Positions 21,225 to 29,587 of a stretch of 29,587 bases of DNA are shown here, piece by piece. The DNA comes from a virus, in the IMG/VR virus record IMGVR_UViG_3300033995_000688, positions 1 through 29,587 of that record. One strand, written 5' to 3'. The notes under the pieces are model-generated. The model saw only the letters and a program-made list of their open reading frames with translations, did not search any database and was not told the DNA's origin. Each line of letters starts with the position of its first letter. The stretch's first letter is position 1. The translations under genes were made by a program, and so were the position numbers.

Positions 21225-24163
21225 GAGAAGGTCTCCGCATCATCCGACGATGACACGATCGTGATACCTGTCGAGGTGTGGTTATAGATGAGATAGATGA
21301 TTCCGAGGCGCCAGTAGCAGGCGAGTTCTTCGGGCTTGACGTTACCGATCACGACATCCGATGCAGCTGTAATAATGTTACCCATCGGGTCACGCTTGAC
21401 TCTGTGGATGTCTCCGCCACTAGTGCGAAAGAAGATATATTCCATCCCGTTCGGAGACACGCAGACCGTGCCATGTGAACCGGATCCGATCGTTGTAGCC
21501 ACTGATACTGTTATCCCTTCATCATCGGTTTGATAGCGTACGATGTTGTTCCCTGTTTTCGAATCCACGATAATGACCAGGTACATCGAGCTGCTATGCT
21601 TTGAATACGCCAGACTCAAACACTTTGCATTCGTGATCGGCGTGACAACTTCGTCCCAGTTTGTTCCGTTGTGCGCCCTGGCGTGATACAGCGTGACGCC
21701 GCCACCAGATGTCACAATGCCATACGTCGCCTGTTGCGCTGGACTGACATCGGCAGCTGTGCAGTTTCCTTCGAGATTTACTTCACGAAAAACAGCTCTC
21801 TGTCGCTTCGCGCTATACATCGGATTGACACCCACGCTCGATGTTCCGATGAGGATGCTGTGATTCGATTTACCTAGTCCAAACGGTGAGCCGGTCTGGT
21901 AATTGCCAAGCGTGTCGAAGCTCGAATCGGTGCCTCGAGATGATGAGTCACTTGAGAGTTGAAGCGTGACGGTCCCGCTGGTCGCAGGATCTCCTGATGT
22001 GTCGACGACAATCCCGTGTGCTGGTCCACGAAGAATGGCGCCGAATGGCAGATACAGTGCCGAGTCCGTGCCACCATTGACATCGAACGGGTCATACAGA
22101 TCTGGAATGAAATCGCCGTTTATCGAGTCGAACAGCGTCTGTGCTGTGATGGTGCCGGTCGCTATCTCGAAGCCATACGCGAAGTCTGTACCGGTTGTTG
22201 CGTTCGGTGTTGCAAGGATTCCGCCACCATATAGCCATGTACTGATACCAGTTCCACCATTCAGGAAACAGTCCCTCAATGGCGGCTGTGAGACGCTACA
22301 GGTACCACTTCCAGGATACGCCACGGAGTTCGTGGCGGTCCAGCCAGGATGCCGGACAATCGAATCATCGGACGTGTTGATTTGACCGACAATGTCAACG
22401 ATAGTCAGCGGTGTGACACTGTATGTCGTGACGCCGGTCGAGCCACCGACAGTCTTTTGCCATCGATAGTCGCTCTCTTCTTCGTGCCTGCCATCGTTGT
22501 TCTGTTGCCAGAAGCGCCTCGAATAGTAATACGTCGTGGTGTCCACTTCGGCGACAATCGCCGGTGTGATGCGTTCGTTTTCGTATCCCAGACCACTCGG
22601 AACATAGTGACTATTCGTGAAGCCATTGACCGTGTCCTGCTTGAGCGTCGTGGTGCCGAGGTCAATCGCGCCTGTAGCGATGCGTAGACGCTGGCATGAC
22701 GTGATGCCCCAATAAGCGCTATCGACGCTCTCTGAGCCAGCGTACGAACTGCTAGCGGTATTCTTCCTCGGATAGGGAGTATCCTTCCCGTCAGTGAGCG
22801 GAAGTGCGGAGACAGACCACGCATCCGGACTGCACAGGTCGATGGTCACTGTCTGATACGAGGTAGTCGCAGCTGTAACATTCCAGGTTTTTGTATTGCC
22901 ATGGTAGTCAGTGATGACGAATGTTCCAGCGACTGAGGTCCCGCTTTGCGCCTTGATCTGGATGTCCAGATATCGATAACCAGACATGCCTTCGTATGGT
23001 GCAAAGAGTCTGTCGTTACCTGTTCCGGCAATGCTTCGTGTCGTGGCATATGCCAGACTCCAGCCATTGAACCTGAAGCCACGGAACATGCACCGCGTCT
23101 CTGTATTCGCCTCGCCAGCAGCTGTGAGCGATGCACCAGTGATGGCACACGAGATGCTCGCTGGAACATCATCGAGCGATGTAGTCAGAGTGTTCGACCC
23201 GTAGTCCGGATCGGTAAGGACCGTCGTGGTCGAGTAGTCCACAAACGTGTCTGACCCCGACATCGAGCCTGTTCCGGTTATTGCCCTGGACGAACCATCG
23301 AAGCCTGTGACGGTCACTGTGAGTGAGTCTGGGTACGATGTGGACCACGCCCTGGTTCGACCAATCACAGCGACACTGCGATCTAGACACGAGCTCGTGC
23401 TGATGGTGGCCGCAGCAGTCTCGACGATACCTCCTCCACCTGTCGTGCCGAGAACGCTGAGACTCCACTCCGTGGCGCTCTGCGCGTGAAAGGTGTGAGC
23501 ATGCGTGATGTCATGCACAGCGACGGTGTTGACCTTGACCAGGCTGACAGCGAAGTCATGGCGTACATCACCGGAACTAAATCCATTCGCACTCAGGATC
23601 GCGGTGTAGTCTGCTGTTCGCCTCGATGTCGCAGCTGCGGACACGCTGACACTTCCGCCATTCGCGGTGATACTACAGGCAGCCGTTGCTCCACTTGTGG
23701 TCATCTCATACCATCGGTATGCAGTCTGTGGGGGAAACACAGTCGGCGCCACACTCGAGCTATAGGCTGTCTCAGTGACATCCCACAGCTTGTCTGTCGA
23801 TACCGATGCCGTAAACGTGCCAGCACATGTCACGCTCACATCCACATATGGTGTCGTCCCTGCGGCAGTTCCTGATGCAAGGATCACGAATCCGGTGTTG
23901 GTCGAACCGTGGCCGTTATTGACCGATAGGTTTGCACGAAGTTCCCATGTCCAGGTGGCGAGAGGTGCTGGACAGTTGACCGTCGAAACAATCGCAAGTG
24001 AACCAAGGAACCCCAAGTGTCCCCCAAAAGTGAAGTCGGTGTAATGCGTGTCGTAGTCTGGCTGCAACGGTTGCAGCGCGAACGTATTCCAAACGCGCTC
24101 CGTGACGTTTTGCGTGTGCGACATCGTCAGCGTCGATGTACGTGTCCCATCGATGTAGGCCAC
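21221..24163 (-). CDS. Large tail tip / receptor-binding protein with sialidase-like Asp boxes
   Basis: A 980-residue protein starting at GTG 24163 (TAGTG overlap with the hub gene). The N-terminal part (residues about 1-150) is beta-rich (LTMSHTQNVTERVWNTFALQ, APLATWTWELRANLSV). The long middle is Ser/Thr/Gly-rich with many short strands (TVTVTGFDGSSRAITGTG). The C-terminal quarter has two Asp-box-like motifs, TDDEGITV (about 879-886) and SSDDAETF near the extreme end. Such motifs mark beta-propeller turns in sialidases and fibre proteins. Probably an exposed tip protein. Catalytic residues are not assigned. Confidence 0.7.
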   Translation of the reverse strand: MAYIDGTRTSTLTMSHTQNVTERVWNTFALQPLQPDYDTHYTDFTFGGHLGFLGSLAIVSTVNCPAPLATWTWELRANLSVNNGHGSTNTGFVILASGTAAGTTPYVDVSVTCAGTFTASVSTDKLWDVTETAYSSSVAPTVFPPQTAYRWYEMTTSGATAACSITANGGSVSVSAAATSRRTADYTAILSANGFSSGDVRHDFAVSLVKVNTVAVHDITHAHTFHAQSATEWSLSVLGTTGGGGIVETAAATISTSSCLDRSVAVIGRTRAWSTSYPDSLTVTVTGFDGSSRAITGTGSMSGSDTFVDYSTTTVLTDPDYGSNTLTTSLDDVPASISCAITGASLTAAGEANTETRCMFRGFRFNGWSLAYATTRSIAGTGNDRLFAPYEGMSGYRYLDIQIKAQSGTSVAGTFVITDYHGNTKTWNVTAATTSYQTVTIDLCSPDAWSVSALPLTDGKDTPYPRKNTASSSYAGSESVDSAYWGITSCQRLRIATGAIDLGTTTLKQDTVNGFTNSHYVPSGLGYENERITPAIVAEVDTTTYYYSRRFWQQNNDGRHEEESDYRWQKTVGGSTGVTTYSVTPLTIVDIVGQINTSDDSIVRHPGWTATNSVAYPGSGTCSVSQPPLRDCFLNGGTGISTWLYGGGILATPNATTGTDFAYGFEIATGTITAQTLFDSINGDFIPDLYDPFDVNGGTDSALYLPFGAILRGPAHGIVVDTSGDPATSGTVTLQLSSDSSSRGTDSSFDTLGNYQTGSPFGLGKSNHSILIGTSSVGVNPMYSAKRQRAVFREVNLEGNCTAADVSPAQQATYGIVTSGGGVTLYHARAHNGTNWDEVVTPITNAKCLSLAYSKHSSSMYLVIIVDSKTGNNIVRYQTDDEGITVSVATTIGSGSHGTVCVSPNGMEYIFFRTSGGDIHRVKRDPMGNIITAASDVVIGNVKPEELACYWRLGIIYLIYNHTSTGITIVSSSDDAETFS

Positions 24164-26400
24164 TATTCTTCACCAAAGAGGTACTGACCTCGATAGATTG
24201 CTTTGCGGAACTGCACGGTTCCATTCTCCACCACGAACTCAATCGTCGGAATCGCTACGATTCGATACAGGCCCTTTACTGTCACACCATCAGGCTGCAT
24301 GATAGTCACGATGTCACGCACCCATAGAGGTCGATTCGTGGTACTCAGAACCAGAAAGTCACTTTCCCACTCGATCAGGATGCGCCCTTCCATTAACCGG
24401 TTCTGCAGTGATATTCTCGCCTGGTAAGCAACGTCAGCATTTGTGATGCTCGGATCAGCGAGGATGTATGGCACAGGTCGACCACGCCAGTTGTAAGGTC
24501 GGTCGGCTGGAAGCGTGGTCGCGTCCTGGCTCGCTGCGTCTGCATTGTACGAATACAGCAAATCGCCATTCCTCGGGTCCTGTCCGATGACTGTGATCTG
24601 ATTGCACTCAGGCGACTCATAATGCGCGGTCATACGACGGACCACACGCTTCTCACGGAGCGCCGCAGTGACTCCAGCAGCTGTCGCGGCAGGGACACTC
24701 TGGTACAGAGTCATCACGCTGTCGAATGACAGGTCGTACGGATTCGCCCACTGGTATTTGTAACCACTGGTAGTCGGACTCCATCCAGTAACAAATGTCG
24801 CAGCATAATCGGTTTTCAGTTTGTTCAGCATCGATGCGATCGTGTCGCCACGCTGAGGGACAAAAGAAGAATAACCACGAGCGATGTCTGGACTTCTCGA
24901 GATGTTGATGCCTGTCACATCGGTGTATAGCAGATAAGTCGCTGGAGGATAACCGGCGAGTGTCATCATGTCACCGATGGCGGCCTCCGCCGTGTAGCCG
25001 TCGTAGAGCAAACCATCTTGGAAGTAGTACAGCTCAAAGTCTCGTGAACGGTCCTGTCCTTCGAACTGAAGTTTGCTGAAGTTCTGTGACAGATCTGCTT
25101 GCTCATACTGAATCTGCGGAGGCGCCAGTGTGCCTCGGAAGATGTCGATGTATGCCGGCGTCGGTGTCGCGCTGTTCGAGATCGCCACACGAATAGGTCT
25201 GTCACTTGTGATCTGTGGCTGTTGAACGCCAGCAGTCTCGAGTGCTCCACGCCTGGCGCTCATCTTCAGCGTCGTCCTCGATGTCTCATCGACCGAAAGG
25301 ACCAGGTCATCAATGTACTCTGTGATGTCCACAGGTTGGTTCGCTGTCGCTGTTGCAGCTGGTGTATACGTTGCCATCGATGCCGCCACACCAGAGGTGC
25401 GCGTGTATGGCGATGGTGTCGTGACCTCGAGCTTCAAACGGACCGTGTCTATGACTCCATTAGGTGTATACGTGCCACCGGCTGACGTTGTCACGCTGAC
25501 GGTTTCGGTGATACTTCCGGTGGATGTTCCAACGACATCAGACCAGACAGTGCCAACGAAGGTCGCACCAGTCGGGGGAGCATAGCGCAGCTTGATGGGC
25601 TTTGAGTAGAACACGCCAGTGGTCTCATAGGCAATCGGTGCGATCTGCACAGTCGGTCGTCCATAGGGAACCTTCCAGGCGAAGCTGCCGGATGGCACGA
25701 TGGTTTGTCCAGGAGTGTCAAGCACATCCTCGAAAAGGTGTGAGAAGTTAGCACCGAATGTCGACGTCACAAGCAGCTCGCGACGCTTGAATGGAATCAT
25801 CATCAGTGCGATGTTGCGCTGTCCCACTGCACTCGCGCTTGTGACGCTTCGTCCTGGCGTTTTGTTGGTGTCACTCTGGTCATAGACACCCTTCTGGATG
25901 CCATCCTTGTAGACGATACAGGACCCGTTTGCACGAAAAACCAGTTCAACAGTGGACGCTCCACCGTAGCCCCACTGAACACGAAGGATAGGCAGTGGCG
26001 AAGCATCGACCCAGTTCGGAACGTACGCGCTTATGTACCAGCCCTGATTGACGCCATACGACGCAGTAGTCCGGACCCACTCGGTATTTGCTGTGCCGAG
26101 TGTTGTTGCCGTGAGGTAATAATCGCCGGAGGCGTTGACCTCCATCTGCTTCCATACACTGCCTGTAGTGAGCGTGTAGGCGCTTCGTGGCACACGCGCA
26201 TATAGTCCCGCGTAGTTCGTCGACCATCCTTCAGTGACAGGGAGAGGCGCAGGCATGGCCGTCATGGTCACACTGTCAAACCATCCAGTGGAGTTCTGTC
26301 GGTCCCATGAAGTTCCATCAGCACCGACGCACACACGACCTAAAGCAGGACGTGGTTCAGGACAGTCGACCTCGACCAAGAGTGGCCAGTTTGTCGCCAT
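24163..26400 (-). CDS. Distal tail / baseplate hub protein
   Basis: A 745-residue protein. ATG 26400 overlaps the tape-measure stop (TAATG). Residues about 1-240 form a beta-sandwich, LamG- or lectin-like (TEGWSTNYAGLYARVPRS, GWYISAYVPNWVDASPLPIL, VFRANGSCIVYKDGIQKGVY). Residues about 330-745 look like a gp27/Tal-type hub: SVDETSRTTLKMSARRGAL, YIDIFRGTLAPPQIQYEQ, RGDTIASMLNKLKTDYAATF, and RPLWVRDIVTIMQPDGV near the end. The position directly after the tape measure fits the protein that closes the tail tube and holds fibres. No peptidase motif is seen. Confidence 0.7.
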   Translation of the reverse strand: MATNWPLLVEVDCPEPRPALGRVCVGADGTSWDRQNSTGWFDSVTMTAMPAPLPVTEGWSTNYAGLYARVPRSAYTLTTGSVWKQMEVNASGDYYLTATTLGTANTEWVRTTASYGVNQGWYISAYVPNWVDASPLPILRVQWGYGGASTVELVFRANGSCIVYKDGIQKGVYDQSDTNKTPGRSVTSASAVGQRNIALMMIPFKRRELLVTSTFGANFSHLFEDVLDTPGQTIVPSGSFAWKVPYGRPTVQIAPIAYETTGVFYSKPIKLRYAPPTGATFVGTVWSDVVGTSTGSITETVSVTTSAGGTYTPNGVIDTVRLKLEVTTPSPYTRTSGVAASMATYTPAATATANQPVDITEYIDDLVLSVDETSRTTLKMSARRGALETAGVQQPQITSDRPIRVAISNSATPTPAYIDIFRGTLAPPQIQYEQADLSQNFSKLQFEGQDRSRDFELYYFQDGLLYDGYTAEAAIGDMMTLAGYPPATYLLYTDVTGINISRSPDIARGYSSFVPQRGDTIASMLNKLKTDYAATFVTGWSPTTSGYKYQWANPYDLSFDSVMTLYQSVPAATAAGVTAALREKRVVRRMTAHYESPECNQITVIGQDPRNGDLLYSYNADAASQDATTLPADRPYNWRGRPVPYILADPSITNADVAYQARISLQNRLMEGRILIEWESDFLVLSTTNRPLWVRDIVTIMQPDGVTVKGLYRIVAIPTIEFVVENGTVQFRKAIYRGQYLFGEE

Positions 26401-27959
26401 TAGATTCGTCTCATTTCAGTGACCAGGTTCTGACGTCCAGCCTGAATCATCATCTTACGCATCGATCGTTCGAGGTCAGTCGAAGCAGGAATAAGTGTCT
26501 GCGGGATGATACCGACGCCACCTTGGTTCGTCGCGTTGTTTCCTGCATTGAGTTCCGCAGCTGTCACACCGATCGCGCCCAGGCGCCCGCCACCGAAGGT
26601 CTGCTTCCGAAGGTCAAGCAGATCTCGAGTGGAGCCGGTGTTCTTCGCGATCTCATAGAGGTGTCCCTCCATTGACTTCGCCATGTCGACGAATGCTGCC
26701 TGCATCCTGGCCGCATATGCCGCGATGTCGACCATGGTATTGATCAGGCCACCGCCCTTGCCTTCTGTGGGCTTAGCTGCCTTATCACTCCCATCTAAAA
26801 GTGCTTGGACTTTTGGGCCAGGTGTATATCCTGCTCCCGCAGTTGCTGCGCCTGTAGCTTCGACTGTGGTTTTACCGACCTGTTGTGCCTTATCGATTTC
26901 ATTAAATAAGGCATAGGCACCAAATCCTGCCAGTGCAGCAGCTGCTAAAGCGGCAGCCGCGAGTGCTGGGTTTGCTGCTGCTTTACCAATAATCACCGCG
27001 ACATTCAATGCCTTCATGGCTGCGACAGCACCCATAATGGCCTTCGCCACCAGGGAGAACTTTGATGCAACATCGACGAGGACCGCTGCTACACCTAACA
27101 ATATAAAGGTCTTCATAACTATGTTTAAGGCAGTGCCTTGTGTGGCCATAGTCTTTATCAAATTGGTGGCTACTTCTAGACTTTTGATAATGTCTGGACC
27201 GAATGCAGACAGAAACGATGCGATGATTTGACCTAGTGCCACATTGAATCTGTATGTCGCATCACCGATGTTGTCCATGGCAGTCTGGATACCTGATGAT
27301 GCTTGCGGAAGTTTAGTGAGTTCGATTGCAATCTTCCGGACAGCTTGAGCACCAGTGATTCCCATCTTTGAGATCGCTTCACCACTTCGTGTTCCGAACG
27401 CCGCCTCGATGGCATTTCCTGCGACAGCACTGGCTTCGACCAACTGATTTATTTCTTCTTGTGAAACAGTTGCCTTGCCAGCCATGTCGGTCAGACCTTT
27501 AGTCATCTGACCTAGTGTCTCAGCAGATCCACCAGTAGCAGCGATAGCGTTCGCCATTCCTTTTAGTGCTGATTCCGCTTCTCCAGCGGTGAGCTTCACC
27601 GAACGAAGGCCTATAAATCCACGAATGGATTGTTCGAGGTTAATGCCTGGAAGCGCTGCGATCTGTTCGAGGCGTCCCATCTGCGCTGTGAGTTCGTCTG
27701 TTGTGGTAACAGTGGTCGCGACAGCGCGTGTCAGTGAGTCATATTGTGCAGCTGCATCAAGTGCACCTTTAGCAAATCCAATGACTGCGCCACCGACGAG
27801 TAGACCTTTGACTTGACCAGCGAGAGCGGATGTACTGTCTTTGGTTTTGTCCAGGCTGTCAGCCGTTGACTTTGCTTCGGTCTTGATGTTCTTGAGCGAC
27901 TGAACAGCATCACCGGCGCCTGTAATTTTGAAAACAATATCGAAAATGCCAAGCGCCAT
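26400..27959 (-). CDS. Tape measure protein
   Basis: A 519-residue, Ala/Gly-rich helical protein. The N-terminal part (VFKITGAGDAVQSLKNIKTE ... AGQVKGLLVGGAVIGFAKGA) and residues about 70-200 (YDSLTRAVATTVTTTDELTA, ALPGINLEQSIRGFIGLRSV, GQMTKGLTDMAGKATVSQEE) match tape-measure N-terminal regions. Hydrophobic helices occur around 290-370. It sets tail length and may enter the host membrane; at 519 residues the tail should be short, near 80 nm by the usual rule. ATG 27959 is coupled by TAATG to the frameshift product of the chaperone gene. Confidence 0.88.
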   Translation of the reverse strand: MALGIFDIVFKITGAGDAVQSLKNIKTEAKSTADSLDKTKDSTSALAGQVKGLLVGGAVIGFAKGALDAAAQYDSLTRAVATTVTTTDELTAQMGRLEQIAALPGINLEQSIRGFIGLRSVKLTAGEAESALKGMANAIAATGGSAETLGQMTKGLTDMAGKATVSQEEINQLVEASAVAGNAIEAAFGTRSGEAISKMGITGAQAVRKIAIELTKLPQASSGIQTAMDNIGDATYRFNVALGQIIASFLSAFGPDIIKSLEVATNLIKTMATQGTALNIVMKTFILLGVAAVLVDVASKFSLVAKAIMGAVAAMKALNVAVIIGKAAANPALAAAALAAAALAGFGAYALFNEIDKAQQVGKTTVEATGAATAGAGYTPGPKVQALLDGSDKAAKPTEGKGGGLINTMVDIAAYAARMQAAFVDMAKSMEGHLYEIAKNTGSTRDLLDLRKQTFGGGRLGAIGVTAAELNAGNNATNQGGVGIIPQTLIPASTDLERSMRKMMIQAGRQNLVTEMRRI

Positions 27960-28515
27960 TAGAATGTCCTTTTCGCCAGCACCGACATCACGGCCTTGAC
28001 GATCTCAACGATTTGATTTTCCCAGACTTCACCAGCCCATGCGACTTCGGCGAACTCATCCAGAGTCAAATCTGTCTCGCTGGGATGGCGCTTGAGATGC
28101 CTCACCGAAGTGTAGAGAATCCTCTGCGCCACCCCGCCTAGTCGTTTGGGACTTCGTCTACCGCCGCTTCGATGTCAATAGGAAATGCCTTCGCAAACTC
28201 TCCGACTACATAGAGGTATATTTCGGAGCGGTCACGGGCCAACTGTGCGAAACGACGTCCAGGATTGATTTCACCATCGCCAGGCTGAATCACATAACAG
28301 CGCGCCATGATCATCAGAATCTGGAGCATCTGATCAGGAAACTCAGGGAATCCAATCTTCAACGCCTTCTGTACTTCAGGTCGAGGGAATAGGTCGGATG
28401 CCTTCGGTTCACGAAATGTGAAACTGCCTGGCGCACCGATAAAGCGCTCGATGTCGACTACGTGATTTGGTCGACCGTCTGATTTAGGAATATTGTCGAA
28501 GATTGAATTACTCAA
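27959..28515 (-). CDS. Tail assembly chaperone, long -1 frameshift product
   Basis: Translation from TTG 28515 reads 124 codons to the slippery heptamer C-CCA-AAC (28150-28144). After a -1 slip it continues RLGGVAQRILYTSVRHLKRH ... ENQIVEIVKAVMSVLAKRTF to TAA 27961-27959, giving about 185 residues. The shifted frame fills the otherwise empty gap up to the tape measure and its stop overlaps that ATG. This is the G/GT arrangement of lambda-like tails, where the long form binds the tape measure and the short form the tail-tube protein. Confidence 0.85.
28138..28515 (-). CDS. Tail assembly chaperone, short (zero-frame) form
   Basis: A 125-residue protein. The TTG at 28515 is chosen because the stop of the major tail protein is one base upstream, AGGAT lies eight bases upstream and no ATG is available. 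It begins SNSIFDNIPKSDGRPNHVVD, has FREPKASDLFPRPEVQKALK and ends in helical and acidic sequence (AVDEVPND). Size, location between major tail and tape-measure genes and the frameshift site near its stop identify it as the gpG-type chaperone. Sequence alone has no strong motif. Confidence 0.85.
   Translation of the reverse strand: MSNSIFDNIPKSDGRPNHVVDIERFIGAPGSFTFREPKASDLFPRPEVQKALKIGFPEFPDQMLQILMIMARCYVIQPGDGEINPGRRFAQLARDRSEIYLYVVGEFAKAFPIDIEAAVDEVPND
28144..28150 (-). promoter_or_regulatory. Programmed -1 ribosomal frameshift site CCCAAAC
   Basis: The heptamer has the canonical X-XXY-YYZ form in the correct phase (GTC CCA AAC) and lies two codons before the zero-frame stop TAG (28140-28138). 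The -1 frame then runs open for 61 codons. Confidence 0.85.
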
Positions 28516-28516
28516 A

Positions 28517-28969
28517 TTATGATCCTGACAGACCAGTGATTCCGGACACGCCAAGCTTGATGGTCGCGGTTTCGGTCTGTGTTTCTTCCGGAGTCAGGGA
28601 CAGCCCTGCTTCAGTAACCATACCAAAATACTTAACCACGTTGCCAGCAACGGAAGCTGCGCCATCAAGGTCGACATCGATCTCACAACCGAATCCGACT
28701 TTGCTCGTGAAAAGAGGACCAGTGGTGTTGTCAATGTACAGCTCGAGGTTGACTGTTCCTGCCTGTGTCGTCGGAAGTGATGCTTCAAAAACGGCGCATA
28801 ATGCAGTCGCATTGACCATGTTCTGTGTGACCGTTGTGCTGAACGACTTCGCCAGACACTGGACCGAAGTCGCAGTCGTGGTCGGGAGTGCAGTCGTGTC
28901 GCCGGTCAAGGCGGCAGCGGTGAAAGTGATCGTCAGTGTGACGTCTTTTGCGAGTAACGGACGGGCCAT
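28517..28969 (-). CDS. Major tail (tube) protein
   Basis: A 150-residue, beta-rich protein: DVTLTITFTAAALTGDTTAL, VQCLAKSFSTTVTQNMVNAT, AGTVNLELYIDNTTGPLFTS and TVKLGVSGITGLSG-like end. This matches the size and character of small siphovirus tube proteins that stack as hexamers. It directly precedes the frameshifted chaperone gene and follows the tail-terminator candidate. ATG 28969 has AGAGGT about ten bases upstream. Confidence 0.8.
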   Translation of the reverse strand: MARPLLAKDVTLTITFTAAALTGDTTALPTTTATSVQCLAKSFSTTVTQNMVNATALCAVFEASLPTTQAGTVNLELYIDNTTGPLFTSKVGFGCEIDVDLDGAASVAGNVVKYFGMVTEAGLSLTPEETQTETATIKLGVSGITGLSGS

Positions 28970-28974
28970 GTTGG

Positions 28975-29457
28975 TTATACCTCTGGAGTTATTGTGGCAA
29001 CGTAAATCTGAGCGATGCCATTATCGACGCGACCATCCTGCGACACGTCGACAGATGAACTGACGGATGCGCGATTCAGGAAAAAGACAGGAGTCGTCGT
29101 GTTTACTGTCTGTCGGTTTAGTAGTGTATCGATTCGGTCCACAATGCTCTTGATGCGCGCCATTGAGACAGCACCAGACTGCGTGTCCCAGCACCACACC
29201 TGGTGCACGGAACTCGTGAGGATTCGACCGCCACACATGGCCGTGGTATCGTCCTGGCCATTGTCAGTGTGACGTACAACGATGTAGGGAACCTGTGGCT
29301 GTCGAAGACTGATCGGGTCTTTTTCAGGAGCCAGATACAGGTATATGCCCTGCTGGTACGATGGCGATCGGTTGTCCACCGCCAGCAGTCCCTGAAGCGT
29401 TGCATCAGCTGTGAGCGTGTCGAATATCCATTCGTCCACGACTAAAGACTCAACCAT
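28975..29457 (-). CDS. Tail terminator / tail completion protein
   Basis: A 160-residue protein. The N-terminal VDEWIFDTLTADATLQGLLA and VPYIVVRHTDNGQDDTTAMC, with a long helix MARIKSIVDRIDTLLNRQTV, resemble the DUF3168 / gpU-type tail-terminator fold, which caps the tail tube and joins it to the head. The order gp10-like, this gene, major tail protein is standard. ATG 29457 overlaps the gp10-like stop by eight bases, and AGGAAG is six bases upstream, across the repeat edge. Confidence 0.7.
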   Translation of the reverse strand: MVESLVVDEWIFDTLTADATLQGLLAVDNRSPSYQQGIYLYLAPEKDPISLRQPQVPYIVVRHTDNGQDDTTAMCGGRILTSSVHQVWCWDTQSGAVSMARIKSIVDRIDTLLNRQTVNTTTPVFFLNRASVSSSVDVSQDGRVDNGIAQIYVATITPEV

Positions 29458-29587
29458 TGAAGTACTTCCTCACTACACCCTGAAACACTGCCCATGCCTT
29501 CGTGGATGCTGGTATCGCGAACGGTCGATTCTTTTGGAACTCGAGAATCTTGCCATAAGGCGCCGCGATGCTGATCACATACTCGTA
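29450..29587 (-). CDS. HK97 gp10-like tail-completion protein (C-terminal part, second view across the junction)
   Basis: This is the 3' end of the gene that begins at 373 once the circle is closed. The frame runs from the right edge of the window, through the terminal repeat, to TGA at 29452-29450. The last eight bases overlap the start of the next gene (ATG 29457), so the two are translationally coupled. It is not a separate gene. Confidence 0.85.
   Translation of the reverse strand, partial: YEYVISIAAPYGKILEFQKNRPFAIPASTKAWAVFQGVVRKYFNG
29461..29587. repeat. Terminal direct repeat, right copy (circular closure)
   Basis: Exact copy of bases 1-127. It carries part of the gp10-like tail gene and, at its left edge, the ribosome site for the next gene (start at 29457). 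One of the two copies should be removed before gene counting. Confidence 0.95.

Noticed and set aside
1-29587. Integrase, transposase, insertion sequence, attachment site or tRNA gene
   Set aside because: None recognised on either strand, so the regulator/operator alone is not taken as proof of integrative lysogeny.

Overview
The window is a complete tailed-phage genome (siphovirus-type, HK97-fold head), not a bacterial chromosome fragment. The first 127 bases recur exactly as the last 127 (1-127 = 29461-29587), so the sequence closes into a circle of 29,460 bp. One gene, a gp10-like tail-completion protein, reads intact across the junction. The host is a bacterium using ordinary AAGGAG-type ribosome sites and TTGACA/TATAAT-type promoters, but I cannot name it. 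Base composition is in the low to mid 50s percent GC by eye, with AT-rich islands in the beta-helix fibre gene (about 1850-2560) and in one HNH gene (about 19700-20290).

Layout. A switch region at 17680-17769 holds a perfect inverted repeat shared by two overlapping divergent promoters. Rightward (+) lies a short early/replication operon: a very acidic small protein, a zinc-finger-like unknown, an Erf-type annealing protein, thyX, an HNH endonuclease and a small unknown. It ends at a large hairpin at 20521-20595. Leftward (-) lie a leaderless Cro/CI-like regulator, a zinc-ribbon membrane protein, a sigma-70 factor and a VRR-NUC nuclease, which meet a single + gene (DUF3310). From 15688 leftward come replication (AEP primase, PriCT/RecA-like helicase, an iteron-rich candidate origin and a DUF669/SSB-like protein), two Tad2-like (DUF2829) proteins, HNH, small and large terminase, portal, MuF, prohead protease, capsid and two head-completion proteins. 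An inserted block follows (coiled-coil membrane protein, holin candidate, small unknown, beta-helix fibre, Ig-like protein). Then, through the circular junction, come tail completion, tail terminator, major tail protein, frameshifted tail chaperones, tape measure, baseplate hub, large tip protein and endolysin.

How it works together. Almost every adjacent pair is translationally coupled (ATGA, TAATG, GTGA or TTGA overlaps). The phage supplies its own primase, helicase, ssDNA-binding and annealing proteins, ThyX for dTMP and a sigma factor that could redirect host RNA polymerase. No integrase, transposase, tRNA or CRISPR array was seen. The regulator and operator therefore suggest either a lytic timing switch or an episomal (phage-plasmid) lifestyle; this is inference.

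The observations most worth following are the -1 frameshift site CCCAAAC in the tail chaperone; the divergent promoter/operator with a leaderless repressor; the iteron/inverted-repeat cluster at 13350-13533; the double-HTH fusion to a Tad2-like domain followed by a second Tad2-like gene; the sigma factor coupled to a zinc-ribbon membrane protein; and the fibre/lysis block inserted into the head-tail joining genes.
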